Origin: Saksenaea vasiformis B4078
Taxonomy: Eukaryota > Mucoromycota > Mucoromycetes > Mucorales > Saksenaeaceae
Reading direction: 5' to 3'
NCBI GenBank assembly: GCA_000697055.1
Contig: JNDT01001565.1
Coordinates: 1 to 64,000, forward strand
Length of the DNA stretch: 64,000 nucleotides
Shown: in pieces, positions 36,606 to 45,978 of the stretch
Layout: each line of letters starts with the position of its first letter
Position numbering within the stretch: the first letter of the stretch is position 1
Position numbers and translations under genes: made by a program
Notes under the pieces: model-generated
What the model saw: only the letters and a program-made list of their open reading frames with translations
Told to the model about the DNA's origin: nothing
Database searches by the model: none

Positions 36606-38345
36606 GAAGCAAGGTTGAACAATTAATTGAGGTAGTTGATGATGATTTTTTCTTTTCTAAAAAAAAAGCATCTTGTTTCCCGCAAATTTTTTTTTCCTCT
36701 TTCTTGAATTATGCTATTCGATTTGTAACCTCCTTTCACGCTCTTCCTTTCTTATCAACTGTGCGAGAAGTTACATGAGAAGGAGAAAACCGCTGAACAA
36801 AGATCCATTTCATTGAATCCGCCTGTGTATACGGATTATAGGACAGAAGGTGGCATTATCGCTGTAGTAATTATCGTCATAGCCACGGATTGCATTATAG
36901 AGCTCAGCGCGCTTGTGTACTTTTTATCGAGGATTGTATCCATGAATCGAAGTGCAGTCGTTGAAAGCTGGAGAAATAGAAAACGCAGTAACAAGGGACA
37001 CGGTAGACGATGCACGTTATTTGTGCAATTCTTTTTGTAGAACCATCGATGTCAGCCACTATATGTACTTAAACCTGAAATGAATTGTGTGGTCACATTT
37101 GCGCACCAACAGTTGAAATGAAATGTATGCATGACTTCGCGTACTAAAGCTCAACTGGGGTGTACAACTGAGCTTGCGCACTGACAGTTAATAGGAGACA
37201 CACGGTCAGCTCACACACTAAAAGCTAGCAAGGGTGTAAACAATGATTGGATAACGCTATATGAAAAATGACCCGAACTTTTGGTGCGCGAGGTCGTCAA
37301 CTTTTAATGCGCGTAGTGATTCCCAAACATCATGTAATCAAAGTAAAATGGTCTCGACTGTGTATTTGATTATGACTATTGGTTCTGCTACGTTCGTGAT
37401 TCTTCAACTGTGAGTGAAGATCGTGCAACAAAAGTCTGTCTGTTACCATGGCGCTGCGTATGAACTGCAGAGTCTTTTTTCTAAAATCGAAAAGCGCCCT
37501 GTTTCGTCGATCACAAAGACAAAGATGGACCATACTCAGTCTTTAATATATCGCAATGCTCACGACACTCCTATCTTCTACAATCACCCAATGATAACTT
37601 CAATTTTCAGGGAACTTTGGGCAAGCCTAGGAACGCGAGGCAGAAGTGATCTGGGGCCAGCTATGTCTATTATCACGTTCACCCGTTTCCGCTCCTTGAC
37701 GAAGAACGTTGCTTCCCTCAGCGGATAAAGTCTTCTATGAAATTTTTGCAGAATTGCTGCCGCTTTCTTTTGCTATAAATTACCAGTCAATTCCGTTACT
37801 ATCATTGCCTCGTCCCACTATCTCCATCTCCTGATCTCCCTTCGTGGACTAAATATCCAGTAAGGTCTTTTCCATTTAACATAGAGACGACTTTTTTTTA
37901 ATCTTTTCTCGACACATATTAACTCAGATTCAAACATATTAAGGAGCGCAATCCAGACGACATGAAAAAGTTGTCTGGTATCTCCCTTTTACCGCAGTTA
38001 GGTAGAAGACGTATGGATCTATCTCATACTCGGCGGGTTGGTCAGTGTTGAACAAGATTTACTCACCCCTCCCGTTGCGTATGATTTCTTCCCACTTTGA
38101 TGCGCTTATTTGTCCCAATTATATCTGCCGTTTTCCCCTTTGTTGTACTATGTCTTATCAATTTTTCTTTATAAGTATTCCAACGTCAAACCGGGACAAT
38201 CTGTACCGTATACAGAACCGCCGGAAAAGGTGTTCGTGCTGTGACCGTTACACTCGTGTCTTTTTTAATCTCAGCGGGAAAATGAACGCGGAAAGGGTGC
38301 AACAGAAGCTCTTTGTGAGCCTTCTTTTCATTCCATCTGTTCCTC
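36606..38345 (+). other. Interval with possible exons of an unresolved gene and a repeat cluster
   Basis: An open stretch at 36770-37040 has a hydrophobic segment (GGIIAVVIIVIATDCIIELSA) like a membrane helix. Another at 37830-38040 contains FKHIKERNPDDMKKLSGI after a plausible 3' splice site near 37925. A third at 38178-38230 contains VKPGQSVPYTEPPEK before a GT site and may end at a TGA overlapping the KEI1-like start. They could be exons of one plus-strand gene, but I could not join them in frame. The repeat cluster at 37101-37312 lies between them. Confidence 0.3.
37101..37312. repeat. Four copies of a GCGCA-AGTT motif, two per strand
   Basis: Plus-strand copies are GCGCACCAACAGTT (37101-37114) and GCGCACTGACAGTT (37176-37189). 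Minus-strand copies are GCGCACCAAAAGTT (37289-37276) and GCGCATTAAAAGTT (37312-37299). Forward copies at the left and inverted copies at the right resemble the terminal inverted repeats of a short non-autonomous element of about 210 bp. Confidence 0.45.
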
Positions 38346-39138
38346 ATGACACGGCATTGCTGCGGTTTCATTCCTTTGCGGACTGGTACGCATTAGCTTC
38401 ACCTATGTTGTTACTGAACGAATTACATCTATTTTCTAATTGCAGGCGCTATTATTATCACCATCATCGGCATTGTAAATAAGTCGATCGTTTCTCGCTT
38501 GCGGACGCTGACTACGCTTTGCTTAGCTTAACAAATTATCAGGGTTTTATGGCATCATATCATTCGATTTTAGCGATCCGGCTGCATTTTCCGTTTACCT
38601 GTATTCTCTTCTTTCGACACTCATCTTTGCCTACGGTCTGTATGGTCTCCATACGGTACGTTTTATCACTTTCCCGGATTATTTTCTCGGAGACGATGTA
38701 CTAAGGAACGTGACAAGTAGGAAAGTCTTCGGGTCATCCGGTGGTACACCATCTATTTTTGGATTGACTGTCTAATTTGTATTGCCACCACTATTTTGTT
38801 CGCTGTGAAGTGGTTTGTGTACACTGACCACAGTTTGCCCGAATTGGCCAATGACAATTTGAAGCAACAAGAACATGACGAGATGTTCCGAATGGAAAGC
38901 ATTGTCAGCATCGCTCTGCTCACCTTCCTGCGTTTAATTCATGTAATAATGAATTATGCTTTATCATCATGAATTCACTAAACAGATTTAATTTATTTAG
39001 GTTTACTTTGCAGTAGTAATCACGAATTATTACAAGTCGTTAGGAACAGCACAATATGCAAAGATCAGTGGAGATCCTGAAATGATCCAATCAAGCTACG
39101 ATCCAAGACTGCATCAAAAACGTGAAGCCATAGATTAA
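38346..39138 (+). CDS. KEI1-like inositol-phosphorylceramide synthase subunit (DUF1753)
   Basis: This is probably the Golgi membrane subunit that supports Aur1 in making inositol phosphorylceramide. Five short exons join with consistent phases (38346-38385, 38446-38474, 38527-38639, 38726-38942, 39001-39138) to give 178 residues. The start reads MTRHCCGFIPLRTGAIII, like the Cys-rich/PLRTG beginning of the family; next come a first membrane helix, the LNKLSGFYG segment, then further hydrophobic helices (LYSLLSTLIFAYG, WYTIYFWIDCLICIATTIL, VYFAVVITNYY). The C-terminal tail is charged. The family call rests on the PLRTG and NKLSGFYG pattern plus the four-helix layout, from memory. The exon 3 donor (GT at 38640) is chosen because it restores the frame. 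The ATG overlaps a possible stop codon of an upstream frame. Confidence 0.65.
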
Positions 39139-39661
39139 GCATTTTTTTTTTTTTGCATTGTGCATATATGACGATACTAGTTACTACTAAACTAACCTTT
39201 GCAATACAGTTTCTAATTTCGAATCCGTACGATGTCTTGTAAATGCATTCTATTCTTTTTCTTTTTAACCTGTACAATGGCATTGATTGTACAGAGAGAT
39301 ATCGGTCACTACAAAAGCTATCGTGGATGCAGTACGTCTTTCAAAAGAAAAAGAGAAAACAAAAAAAGATCTGCTGTTCTTTCTTGCCGTTATGCGCTGC
39401 CGGAGAAGGTCGCAGCATGAGTCCTGGTGTTACACACCGTACCTTCGTGCGACATACAAATCTGTCATATCAACTATAACCTTGGACTTGTTACATAGTA
39501 TATATCAGAAATGCTGTCCGTTTTCCATTAACACTTCATCTCTGGAATTACCTTTTTTAAGTGTAATGAGTATTATCAGATTTTTTTTATTTCTTTTTGT
39601 ATGACAAGATTTCAATGGCGATCTATTATAAAAGAGTTTATCGTGTCTCTGTCGACACGTT
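39139..39661. other. Intergenic between convergent KEI1-like and EF-Ts genes
   Basis: No gene is seen. A T-rich run at 39142-39153 follows the KEI1-like stop and a T-rich stretch at about 39578-39600 lies before the EF-Ts stop; both are likely 3' processing regions. Confidence 0.5.
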
Positions 39662-40694
39662 CTATTGTTCAATGTTTTCACCGACTTGGAAACGGACAAA
39701 ATCGACGACTTCAGCACCATCCTTGATTCCTGCGTCACGTGCTGCTTGATCCACATACTCGGCAACCGTCTGATCTGGCTTCAAAAGGAAAGGTTGCTTG
39801 GTCAACACAGCACTGGAAATGTATTCATTGACATCGGATTGCTGTTCGAGTGTCTCTTTGGGAACTTCTTCTGAGGTGAGGTAGGTAGGACTGAAACCGA
39901 CAACCTGACGGGCAATTTGGCGAGCAGCCTTGGCCAATGCAGCAGCACCAGCCTCCTCCAGCTCCGTTGCGGCAACGCCACGGGGCATCAACACTGCCAC
40001 ACCTCCCATCTTACCCGCCGTACCGTCACCGCCATGGACATACACTCCAGAGATACCTCCCTGTACGGCAGCTGCACGTCGCAGTGTGATATTCTCACCA
40101 ATCTTTCCGATCGTTTCCACAATTGTTTCCTGGACGGTTTTAGTGAGATCGGTGTTAGCTTCGTCAGGGAGAGGCATTAAAGGTGCTTGCAACAGACTGT
40201 CTTGAGGGACCGTCTCAATTTTAGGTCGGACAGTGGATGGTGCGTCATGCAACAGTAATGATGTGGCGGCGATACGAGAAGCAAGGTTCTTGAAAATATC
40301 GTTGCGCGATACAAAGTCGGTCTCACAATTCAACTGTACTCGTGTTTTTTTTCTCAGTCTTTTTATGCCAAATCGGTTAGGTGAGTGCAGATACCTCAAT
40401 AATCGTGCTTCGGCTTTGTACGGAAGCAATCGTGATAAGACCTTCTCCAGCCTTGCGTCCTGCGACTTTCTGAGCCTTCTTTGCACCGGAAACCTGAGCG
40501 TCTTCAGCAAGCCATGCGAGCGCTTTTTCGTAGTCGTTATTGCTCTTGATTAGTGCCTCCTTTGCTTTGGACATGGAAATTTCGGTCTCTTTTCTCAATT
40601 GGGCAAGCAATTTGACATTGGGCTTTACTGCAGTTGTGTAGCAGCGCTGCATGGCGCGGCTTGGAAGCCGCATGCTAAACAGACAACGGTTCAT
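39662..40694 (-). CDS. Mitochondrial translation elongation factor Ts
   Basis: This is the guanine-nucleotide exchange factor for mitochondrial EF-Tu. Two exons (40694-40395, 40333-39662) give 323 residues. The N-terminus MNRCLFSMRLPSRAMQRCYTT is basic and Ser/Thr-rich, as for a mitochondrial presequence. An upstream in-frame ATG at 40787 would give a longer, less presequence-like start. Landmarks are the UBA-like N-terminal domain (LLAQLRKETEISMSKAKEAL), the core TDFVSRND motif that contacts EF-Tu after the intron, GENITLRR, and a C-terminal EF-Ts core ending VDFVRFQVGENIEQ. The gene diverges from RPL30 across 262 bp. Confidence 0.92.
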
Positions 40695-40956
40695 ATTGAA
40701 TGCAGAGTAAAAGGGTATGTGCACGCCAGAGAACAGGGGGGTTGCCCTGAAAGAGGCTTCCACTCCGGATAAGTGGCTTGTAATCATGTCACATCGAATT
40801 CCGGCCCGAGAAGCAAAGGGAAAGCAAAAAAAAATTTTCAGCTATCGGGCTTCGTGGTGATTCCTCCTCTTTCGTATTTGACTCCACTTGGTACGTTTTG
40901 CTCAGATCTTGTTGCAATGAAATGGAAGATTGACACGCGTTTTTATAACAAAAGAA
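40695..40956. promoter_or_regulatory. 262-bp divergent promoter, mitochondrial EF-Ts / RPL30
   Basis: The only sequence between the two start codons is this 262-bp interval, so both promoters must lie in it. No clear TATA box is visible. A short CT-rich patch (40857-40870) and an A-rich run (40824-40836) are present. Confidence 0.6.
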
Positions 40957-41492
40957 ATGGCCCCCGTTGCTAAGAAGACCAAGAAGTCCGCCGAGTCCAT
41001 CAACTCCCGTCTCCAGCTTGTCACCAAGTCTGGCAAGTACACCCTCGGCTACAAGACCACCTTGAAGACTCTTCGTCAGGGAAAGGGTATGTATCACTCA
41101 TGTGCTTTTTTCTTTTTAACGACTACGCTTCGGGGGACAGGAGCCCAGTGAAGAGAAACGATGTAGTCGTTCTGTCCCATTCTGGGCAGAGATCGTCCCC
41201 CTAAAAACAACCGATTGATCCTTTGTCTTTGTTTTTAGCCAAGTTGGTCATCATTGCTGGTAACTGCCCCCCTCTCCGCAAGTCCGAGATTGAGTACTAC
41301 GCTATGTTGTCCAAGACCGGTGTCCACCACTACAATGGCAGTAAGTAGAATATAAAGGATGACGGATTGGAAGATACTAAGTTGTTTTTGTTAGACAACA
41401 TTGACCTTGGTACCGCTTGCGGTAAGCTTTTCCGCACCAGCGTTCTCTCCATCACCGATGCTGGTGACTCCGATATCTTGACCGCCCAGTAA
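40957..41492 (+). CDS. RPL30: 60S ribosomal protein L30 (eL30)
   Basis: This is a small large-subunit ribosomal protein of the L7Ae/L30e RNA-binding fold. Three exons (40957-41086, 41239-41340, 41395-41492) with consistent phases give 109 residues. It begins [20 protein letters not shown] and carries [31 protein letters not shown] and [15 protein letters not shown], typical eL30 segments including the kink-turn-binding [14 protein letters not shown] loop. Codon use is strongly biased to C-ending codons (AAG, ACC, TCC, GTC), as expected for a highly expressed gene and unlike its neighbours. Intron 1 (152 nt) is two to three times longer than most introns here and can form hairpins (separate entry). 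An AATAAA at 41517-41522 lies 24 nt past the stop. Confidence 0.96.
41118..41201 (+). promoter_or_regulatory. Competing hairpins inside RPL30 intron 1
   Basis: Inverted repeats inside the 152-nt intron allow exclusive folds. One is AACGACTAC (41118-41126) with GTAGTCGTT (41163-41171), a perfect 9-bp stem. Another stacks GGGGGAC (41132-41138) with GTCCCCC (41195-41201) and GCCCAG (41143-41148) with CTGGGC (41182-41187), leaving a purine-rich asymmetric internal loop (AGGA versus AGAGATC). A third is GGGACAG (41134-41140) with CTGTCCC (41172-41178). Yeast L30 is known to repress splicing of its own transcript through a kink-turn; whether this RNA does the same is inference. An intron-encoded small RNA is an alternative. 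Confidence 0.5.
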
Positions 41493-41516
41493 ATTGCGCT
41501 ACATGTTGCGTAACTG

Positions 41517-41522
41517 AATAAA
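41517..41522 (+). terminator. Polyadenylation signal of RPL30
   Basis: AATAAA lies 24 nt after the RPL30 stop codon, at a normal position for a 3'-processing signal. Confidence 0.6.
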
Positions 41523-42491
41523 AAGATTGTTTAAAACATATATACGTGGCTGCAGAAGCACAGTGTGTGAAAGCTAAGTGAATGACAACTGGATTCTGCT
41601 CCTACTTTGTACGAACCATCTGCTGAGAGTCGTTTGTGTCTACGCTTCTATCCCTCATCCTAAGTGATCAATATCTCGAGAACAGTCAATGTCCGTCTGA
41701 CATCGCCATATGTGCGAAACTGAACTCTTGGAATCTACACGAGGATGGGAATGGTGTGCTGTTGCGCCAGCTGGACACTTTGAAGAAAACTGCTACGGAT
41801 ACATTCGACCAAGAGGAAGAAGAAGCTAGCACTCTTGAGATCGATGATGGATCAGGGCGACCGAAGAAACATGAAAAAAGAAAAGGTCATGAACGCGCTC
41901 CCGTTTAAGCGTAAGACGCATCCAAAACAGCTTTTTGGATTGCTCCATACCGTTCTAGAGCCAGACTACACTGCATTTGCAGTCGTAAGAGGTCATTGCT
42001 TGGGGCTCCCGCCGTTGAGATTAAGAAGCGAAAACCGGCTCTGTTGTCACCTTTCCACACTTCCGACTCTCGGTTTTAAAAACGGAGTATCGGGATGCAG
42101 GTACAACCATTTATAACCTATGGAGTTCTGTTACCTCAATACTAGTTGCTAGGGGATATGTATTGGAGCATTGTCCATGAAATAGGGCGTCCTTCCATGT
42201 TAGGTTTATCCAGCACGTAGGTAGACAGAGATACAGATTTTTTTAAATCAATAAATTTATTCAACTGAAAAACTATGACTAAATTGATGGGTCAACGGCT
42301 TCCCTTCGCAGGAATTATCCTGATCAGGTAGTGAGAGTATAATCTCAGCCTCACGGAATGCTTTTTAGGGCAAACTCGGGCACCCCTAGCCGTGACCATA
42401 ATCTATCCATATGAAAAAAGAACAGAGAATGGGAAATAGGAAAGATTCCTCGTCAGTTCACGATCAACCAATCTAGAAAATTACCTCACAC
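41523..42491. other. Intergenic between convergent RPL30 and THI5
   Basis: No supported gene. A plus-strand open stretch at 41636-41908 contains an acidic run (DQEEEEASTLEIDDG) then basic residues, but has no start context, splice support or family resemblance. Confidence 0.45.
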
Positions 42492-43574
42492 TCAGGCCTT
42501 CACTGCCCGGCAAGAACCGGCACAGCAAGCCAAGACGCCTGTGTCAACGGTAGGGTTGACAAATCCAGGAGGCGACTCGGGTTGCAAGGGCCAGGTCAAG
42601 AACTCGTTGGTTTGATTCTGCACAAACGAATCATCCACGATCTCCAGACGCTTGCAGTAGTTGGTCACCTTGTTCCAGTCACGCTGCACGTTCTTCAAGT
42701 CGCGCGACATGTAGCGGAAAGATCTCTGGAAAATCTTGCGGTTCACTTCACTGTTCATGTGTGGCTTCATCTCAACAAAGAGTTCATATGCCTTTGCAGG
42801 ATCAGCAAACATATAATCAGTGCCACGTTTCACAGCCTTCATGAACGCCTTGACTTTTTCGGGGTTCTTCTCAATGAACTGCTCGTTACCAATGTACAGG
42901 ATCTAAGCCAAAGAATAATGAACATCTCCTAGTTTTCTTCTTCTTATTCTTCTCCCAATCTTGATTCTTACCGAACAGAAGCAGCAGCAACCCAAATGAG
43001 CCAACTCATCAATGCGCAACATTTGGACGTCATCCCGGGAGCGTCCTTGTTGCACCGACCATTCCTCAAGTTCAACCATTTGAACGTTTTCAAGACCAAT
43101 ACCAGCATCGATCTCACCACGAATGATAGCGCCGGTAACATTCATTCCCACGCGTACAGCAGTATAATCTTGGGGAGTCATGCCGTACTGACGCGTCAAT
43201 TCATCCAATTGAATCTTGCCAAATTCACCAACATAGCCAATACGCTTGCCACGCAAGCTCTCAAAGTCGGTGGTGATACCACTCTTGGATTTCAAATAGA
43301 CAACACCAGTAAAGGGCTCATCCAACAATGTTCCGAGGGATTTGATGGGGAAGCCTCTGGCCTTGCCGGCAATCGTGTGGATCATAGCCTTGTAACCGAG
43401 GTCCACCTTACCCGAACCGATGATTTCTGTCACATCCGAAGGGTTGTTTGGCTCCAGAATAGCCACCTTGATACCTTCCTCAGCGAAGTAGTTGAGCTTC
43501 TCCGCCAGAAAGAGAGGGAGATGATAGGGAGTGGCGTGCCAGTTCAACAAGCAGGTAATCTTATCAGTCGACAT
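42492..43574 (-). CDS. THI5: HMP-P synthase THI5 (NMT1-type thiamine pyrimidine synthesis)
   Basis: This makes 4-amino-5-hydroxymethyl-2-methylpyrimidine phosphate, the thiamine pyrimidine, from PLP and an active-site histidine; the yeast enzyme is a single-turnover iron-dependent protein. Two exons (43574-42972, 42902-42492) give 337 residues. It begins [20 protein letters not shown] and shows [24 protein letters not shown] (with the PLP-binding Lys and substrate His), [20 protein letters not shown] and the conserved Cys cluster GCCCFCS. The intron falls straight after the Cys cluster. The C-terminal half keeps [13 protein letters not shown] and ends in a second Cys-rich tail (VLACCAGSC). 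A TATA box lies 69-76 bp upstream of the ATG. No TPP-riboswitch-like element was found in 43575-43900. Expression is presumably thiamine-repressed, by analogy. Confidence 0.95.
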
Positions 43575-43642
43575 GGTAAAGAATAAAAAGCAGAAGAAAA
43601 AGAAAGGATGAAGAAAAACTGACAGGGATGGTGGGAAATGGC

Positions 43643-43650
43643 TTTATATA
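43643..43650 (-). promoter_or_regulatory. THI5: TATA box of THI5
   Basis: TATATAAA reads on the minus strand 69-76 nt upstream of the THI5 ATG, followed by a purine-rich leader. Spacing fits a strongly regulated RNA polymerase II promoter. Confidence 0.55.
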
Positions 43651-44955
43651 TTTATTTTCATTTGTTGGGTCCTTGAGAGATGAATGACTGTTATCAGAGG
43701 ATCTGTGTAACCAACAGAGCACCAGTGGCGGGGGGGACCCTCGCATACGATTTCATACGCGTTTTGCAAAACTCACGAGGTCAAATATTTATCCGGTTTC
43801 ATGTCAAACAGATCCCCAGTGCTTTCATCTTAATGTTCTAGAGCGTTATCTACCTAAACAGACACGCAGACGTTGATTTTTGAAGTAAGTTTGAGCTACT
43901 TTTTAGATGACTGCGGTTCGCTTTTTGTTACATCAACTTTACCGAAGCATCTAACAGAGTAGACAAAGCCTTTAAGACCAGTAAGCGTTCTAACGATAGT
44001 CATAGGCTAATGCTCCCAATATTTGTTTTCCTGCACTTGCAGTTACTTCACTGGTAACTACAACAAGTACGTGTTTTTTAAGTGGCGGTGTTTCAAATAT
44101 CACTATCAAAGAGATGCCAGATCTTGCACGTACTGAATCACTTTGGTTGGCCAGCAAAAACTGTGAATCGCGCTTGTAAAGCGCTAGCATGTTTGGACTT
44201 CTATGGCGCGAGCGGATTTACGTCTGCAGAGACCACCGTGGAAACGCCTTTGAATGAGGTATTCCTCGCCTTCGTCCATATCCCGGACTACTACCGAGAC
44301 CCAGTTTCTCTTCCTAATAAGCTTTCTCCCTTCTTACACCCTCTTTTTCTTGTAGTCTTCTGTGAATAGTCTATTCGTTTGAAGCAAACCATCTGAGAGC
44401 TTCATACTGATCTTTGTATGACGATATATGCATATCTCTCTATGAGTATGTGCATGAGCGTGTTCGAGGCATAAATGTAGGTTTGAATTGTCATGTTGCG
44501 AGAAACAAAGTCTTTATTCAGTTGAGCAAGTTCATCTATGTCTGTATCGCATATGTTCAAAGTGTTGCATTGGCGGAATTCGTATGAGCCAAAAGCAGAG
44601 ACAAGGGCCATCTAGTTGATGAATATTGTACATCACCAATATGTTCAAAGTGTGGCGCACGAGAATTGGTGCATCTCGAAATGTACATGCCATTTCTATG
44701 TCATTTCTGGTTAGCAACCGTCGATTTTCAACCGAACCGAACCACAGTCGCCACCATGATTTCATATCTTCGTCGTCATCCTTCACCTTGGTTGTTGATC
44801 CCTATTTGGTACTTTTCTCATTTCCGTTTCTCAATTTCTCATTTCGCTTTCACGTTCATTTTTATTATATCTTTCTCAAATTCTCGTAGCTAGCCAGTCA
44901 GATTCGATGCATATAATTTGGCTTGAAGACAGATTTTATCACAAAATCCTGTTCA
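43651..44955. other. Intergenic: THI5 upstream region and 3' flank of the next minus gene
   Basis: No supported gene. A plus-strand open stretch at 44082-44369 has no recognised family. A 15-nt direct repeat (44551-44565 and 44639-44653) encodes CSKC in both copies and may be a duplicated zinc-ribbon remnant. Confidence 0.45.
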
Positions 44956-45756
44956 TTACGGTAGAGCACGATCGATTCGGTGACAAATTATATTGAATGG
45001 GTCTATTCCATCCTCTTTGGTGTACAGCTTGTACACCTGCACCCTGCTTTGTCCTGCCTGAATGGTATGATACAGCACTTCATTATCGTCAAAGTCGAAA
45101 TCGGCACCATGATTATCGGTTTTTCGTCGATCGTTCTTTTCTTCTTCCATGCTGTTGTCTCCACTAGAGTCCTTCTTAGAGACGGCATTATCGTCTTCTC
45201 CTTTTTCTTCTTTTTTTTTATTTTCCTCTTTCCAATCCATTTCATACTGTGTGTACTTCAATTTGTCGAGGATCTCCTTTTCATCTTTTTCATGCCAGGA
45301 GTAAATGATCAACTCGAACAGATGTATGGCCGAACATCCCAGGATAGGGAGCACGATTGAATAGCCGTCCCTCCCAACTGCGTCATGCCACACTCTGCCG
45401 TCAAAAAATCGCTCCAGATTTGATTCGGCTCGCAGTGGAATAATGGTCTTGTCGGGCACGGTGTTACCTTGGAAATTATTGTTACGCATGATTTCAAGCG
45501 CATCACAGTGGATCTCGTACAGCGAAACTTTGCAATCTCGTACAGAAACAATAGGAAATTCGTCCAGTTCATGGAGCCAATCCAGCTCGTAGAGGATCAC
45601 CCGAATCTTCTGAAGTAACTCGGCTTCGTCTTGTTTTGCTACGCAGCAGACGATCAGTTCGAAAAGCGGGACTCTTTCCCAAGCTTCGGCAAACAGGATA
45701 ATCGAGGTTTCTACATGGTCCGATAACCCGACTTGACCTTTTAATAATTCTTCATA
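44956..45756 (-). CDS. Uncharacterised protein with internal duplication
   Basis: I do not recognise the family. An open frame of at least 265 codons runs leftward to 44956. Two 30-residue segments are similar: one at 45666-45577 starting LFELIVCCVAKQDEAELL, the other at 45321-45232 starting LFELIIYSWHEKDEKEIL, both ending YE[LM]DW (14 of 30 identical by eye). Between them lies DCKVSLYEIHCDALEI. The second copy is followed by a Lys/Glu-rich and Asp-rich linker (45230-45080), then VLYHTIQAGQSRVQVYKLY. The 5' end is unclear: upstream of 45756 a Ser/Glu-rich stretch (LSQCSSEEDLTL) lies in another frame, so a first exon, a frame break or a truncation are all possible. Confidence 0.55.
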   Translation of the reverse strand, partial: YEELLKGQVGLSDHVETSIILFAEAWERVPLFELIVCCVAKQDEAELLQKIRVILYELDWLHELDEFPIVSVRDCKVSLYEIHCDALEIMRNNNFQGNTVPDKTIIPLRAESNLERFFDGRVWHDAVGRDGYSIVLPILGCSAIHLFELIIYSWHEKDEKEILDKLKYTQYEMDWKEENKKKEEKGEDDNAVSKKDSSGDNSMEEEKNDRRKTDNHGADFDFDDNEVLYHTIQAGQSRVQVYKLYTKEDGIDPFNIICHRIDRALP

Positions 45757-45978
45757 CTAAAGTGAGGTCTTCCTCGGAAGAGCATTGCGATAGGCTAGAA
45801 AAGAGAAAACAAGAAAAAGTCTATTCTGATAGTTGACTCCAATCCGATTGCAATTCACGCAGAGAGCATCTCAGAGCATTGCCGTTTTTGTTCACAGTCA
45901 CATACCCGCACATATGCCCCCATCAAACTGCGGTTCACTACTTTGATTAACTACTGCGTCTCAGGTTAACCAACAGCG

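Noticed and set aside
40777..41097. Longer N-terminus of EF-Ts from ATG 40787 and antisense frame over RPL30
   Set aside because: The extension is less like a mitochondrial presequence than the start at 40694, and the antisense frame overlaps a certain ribosomal protein exon.
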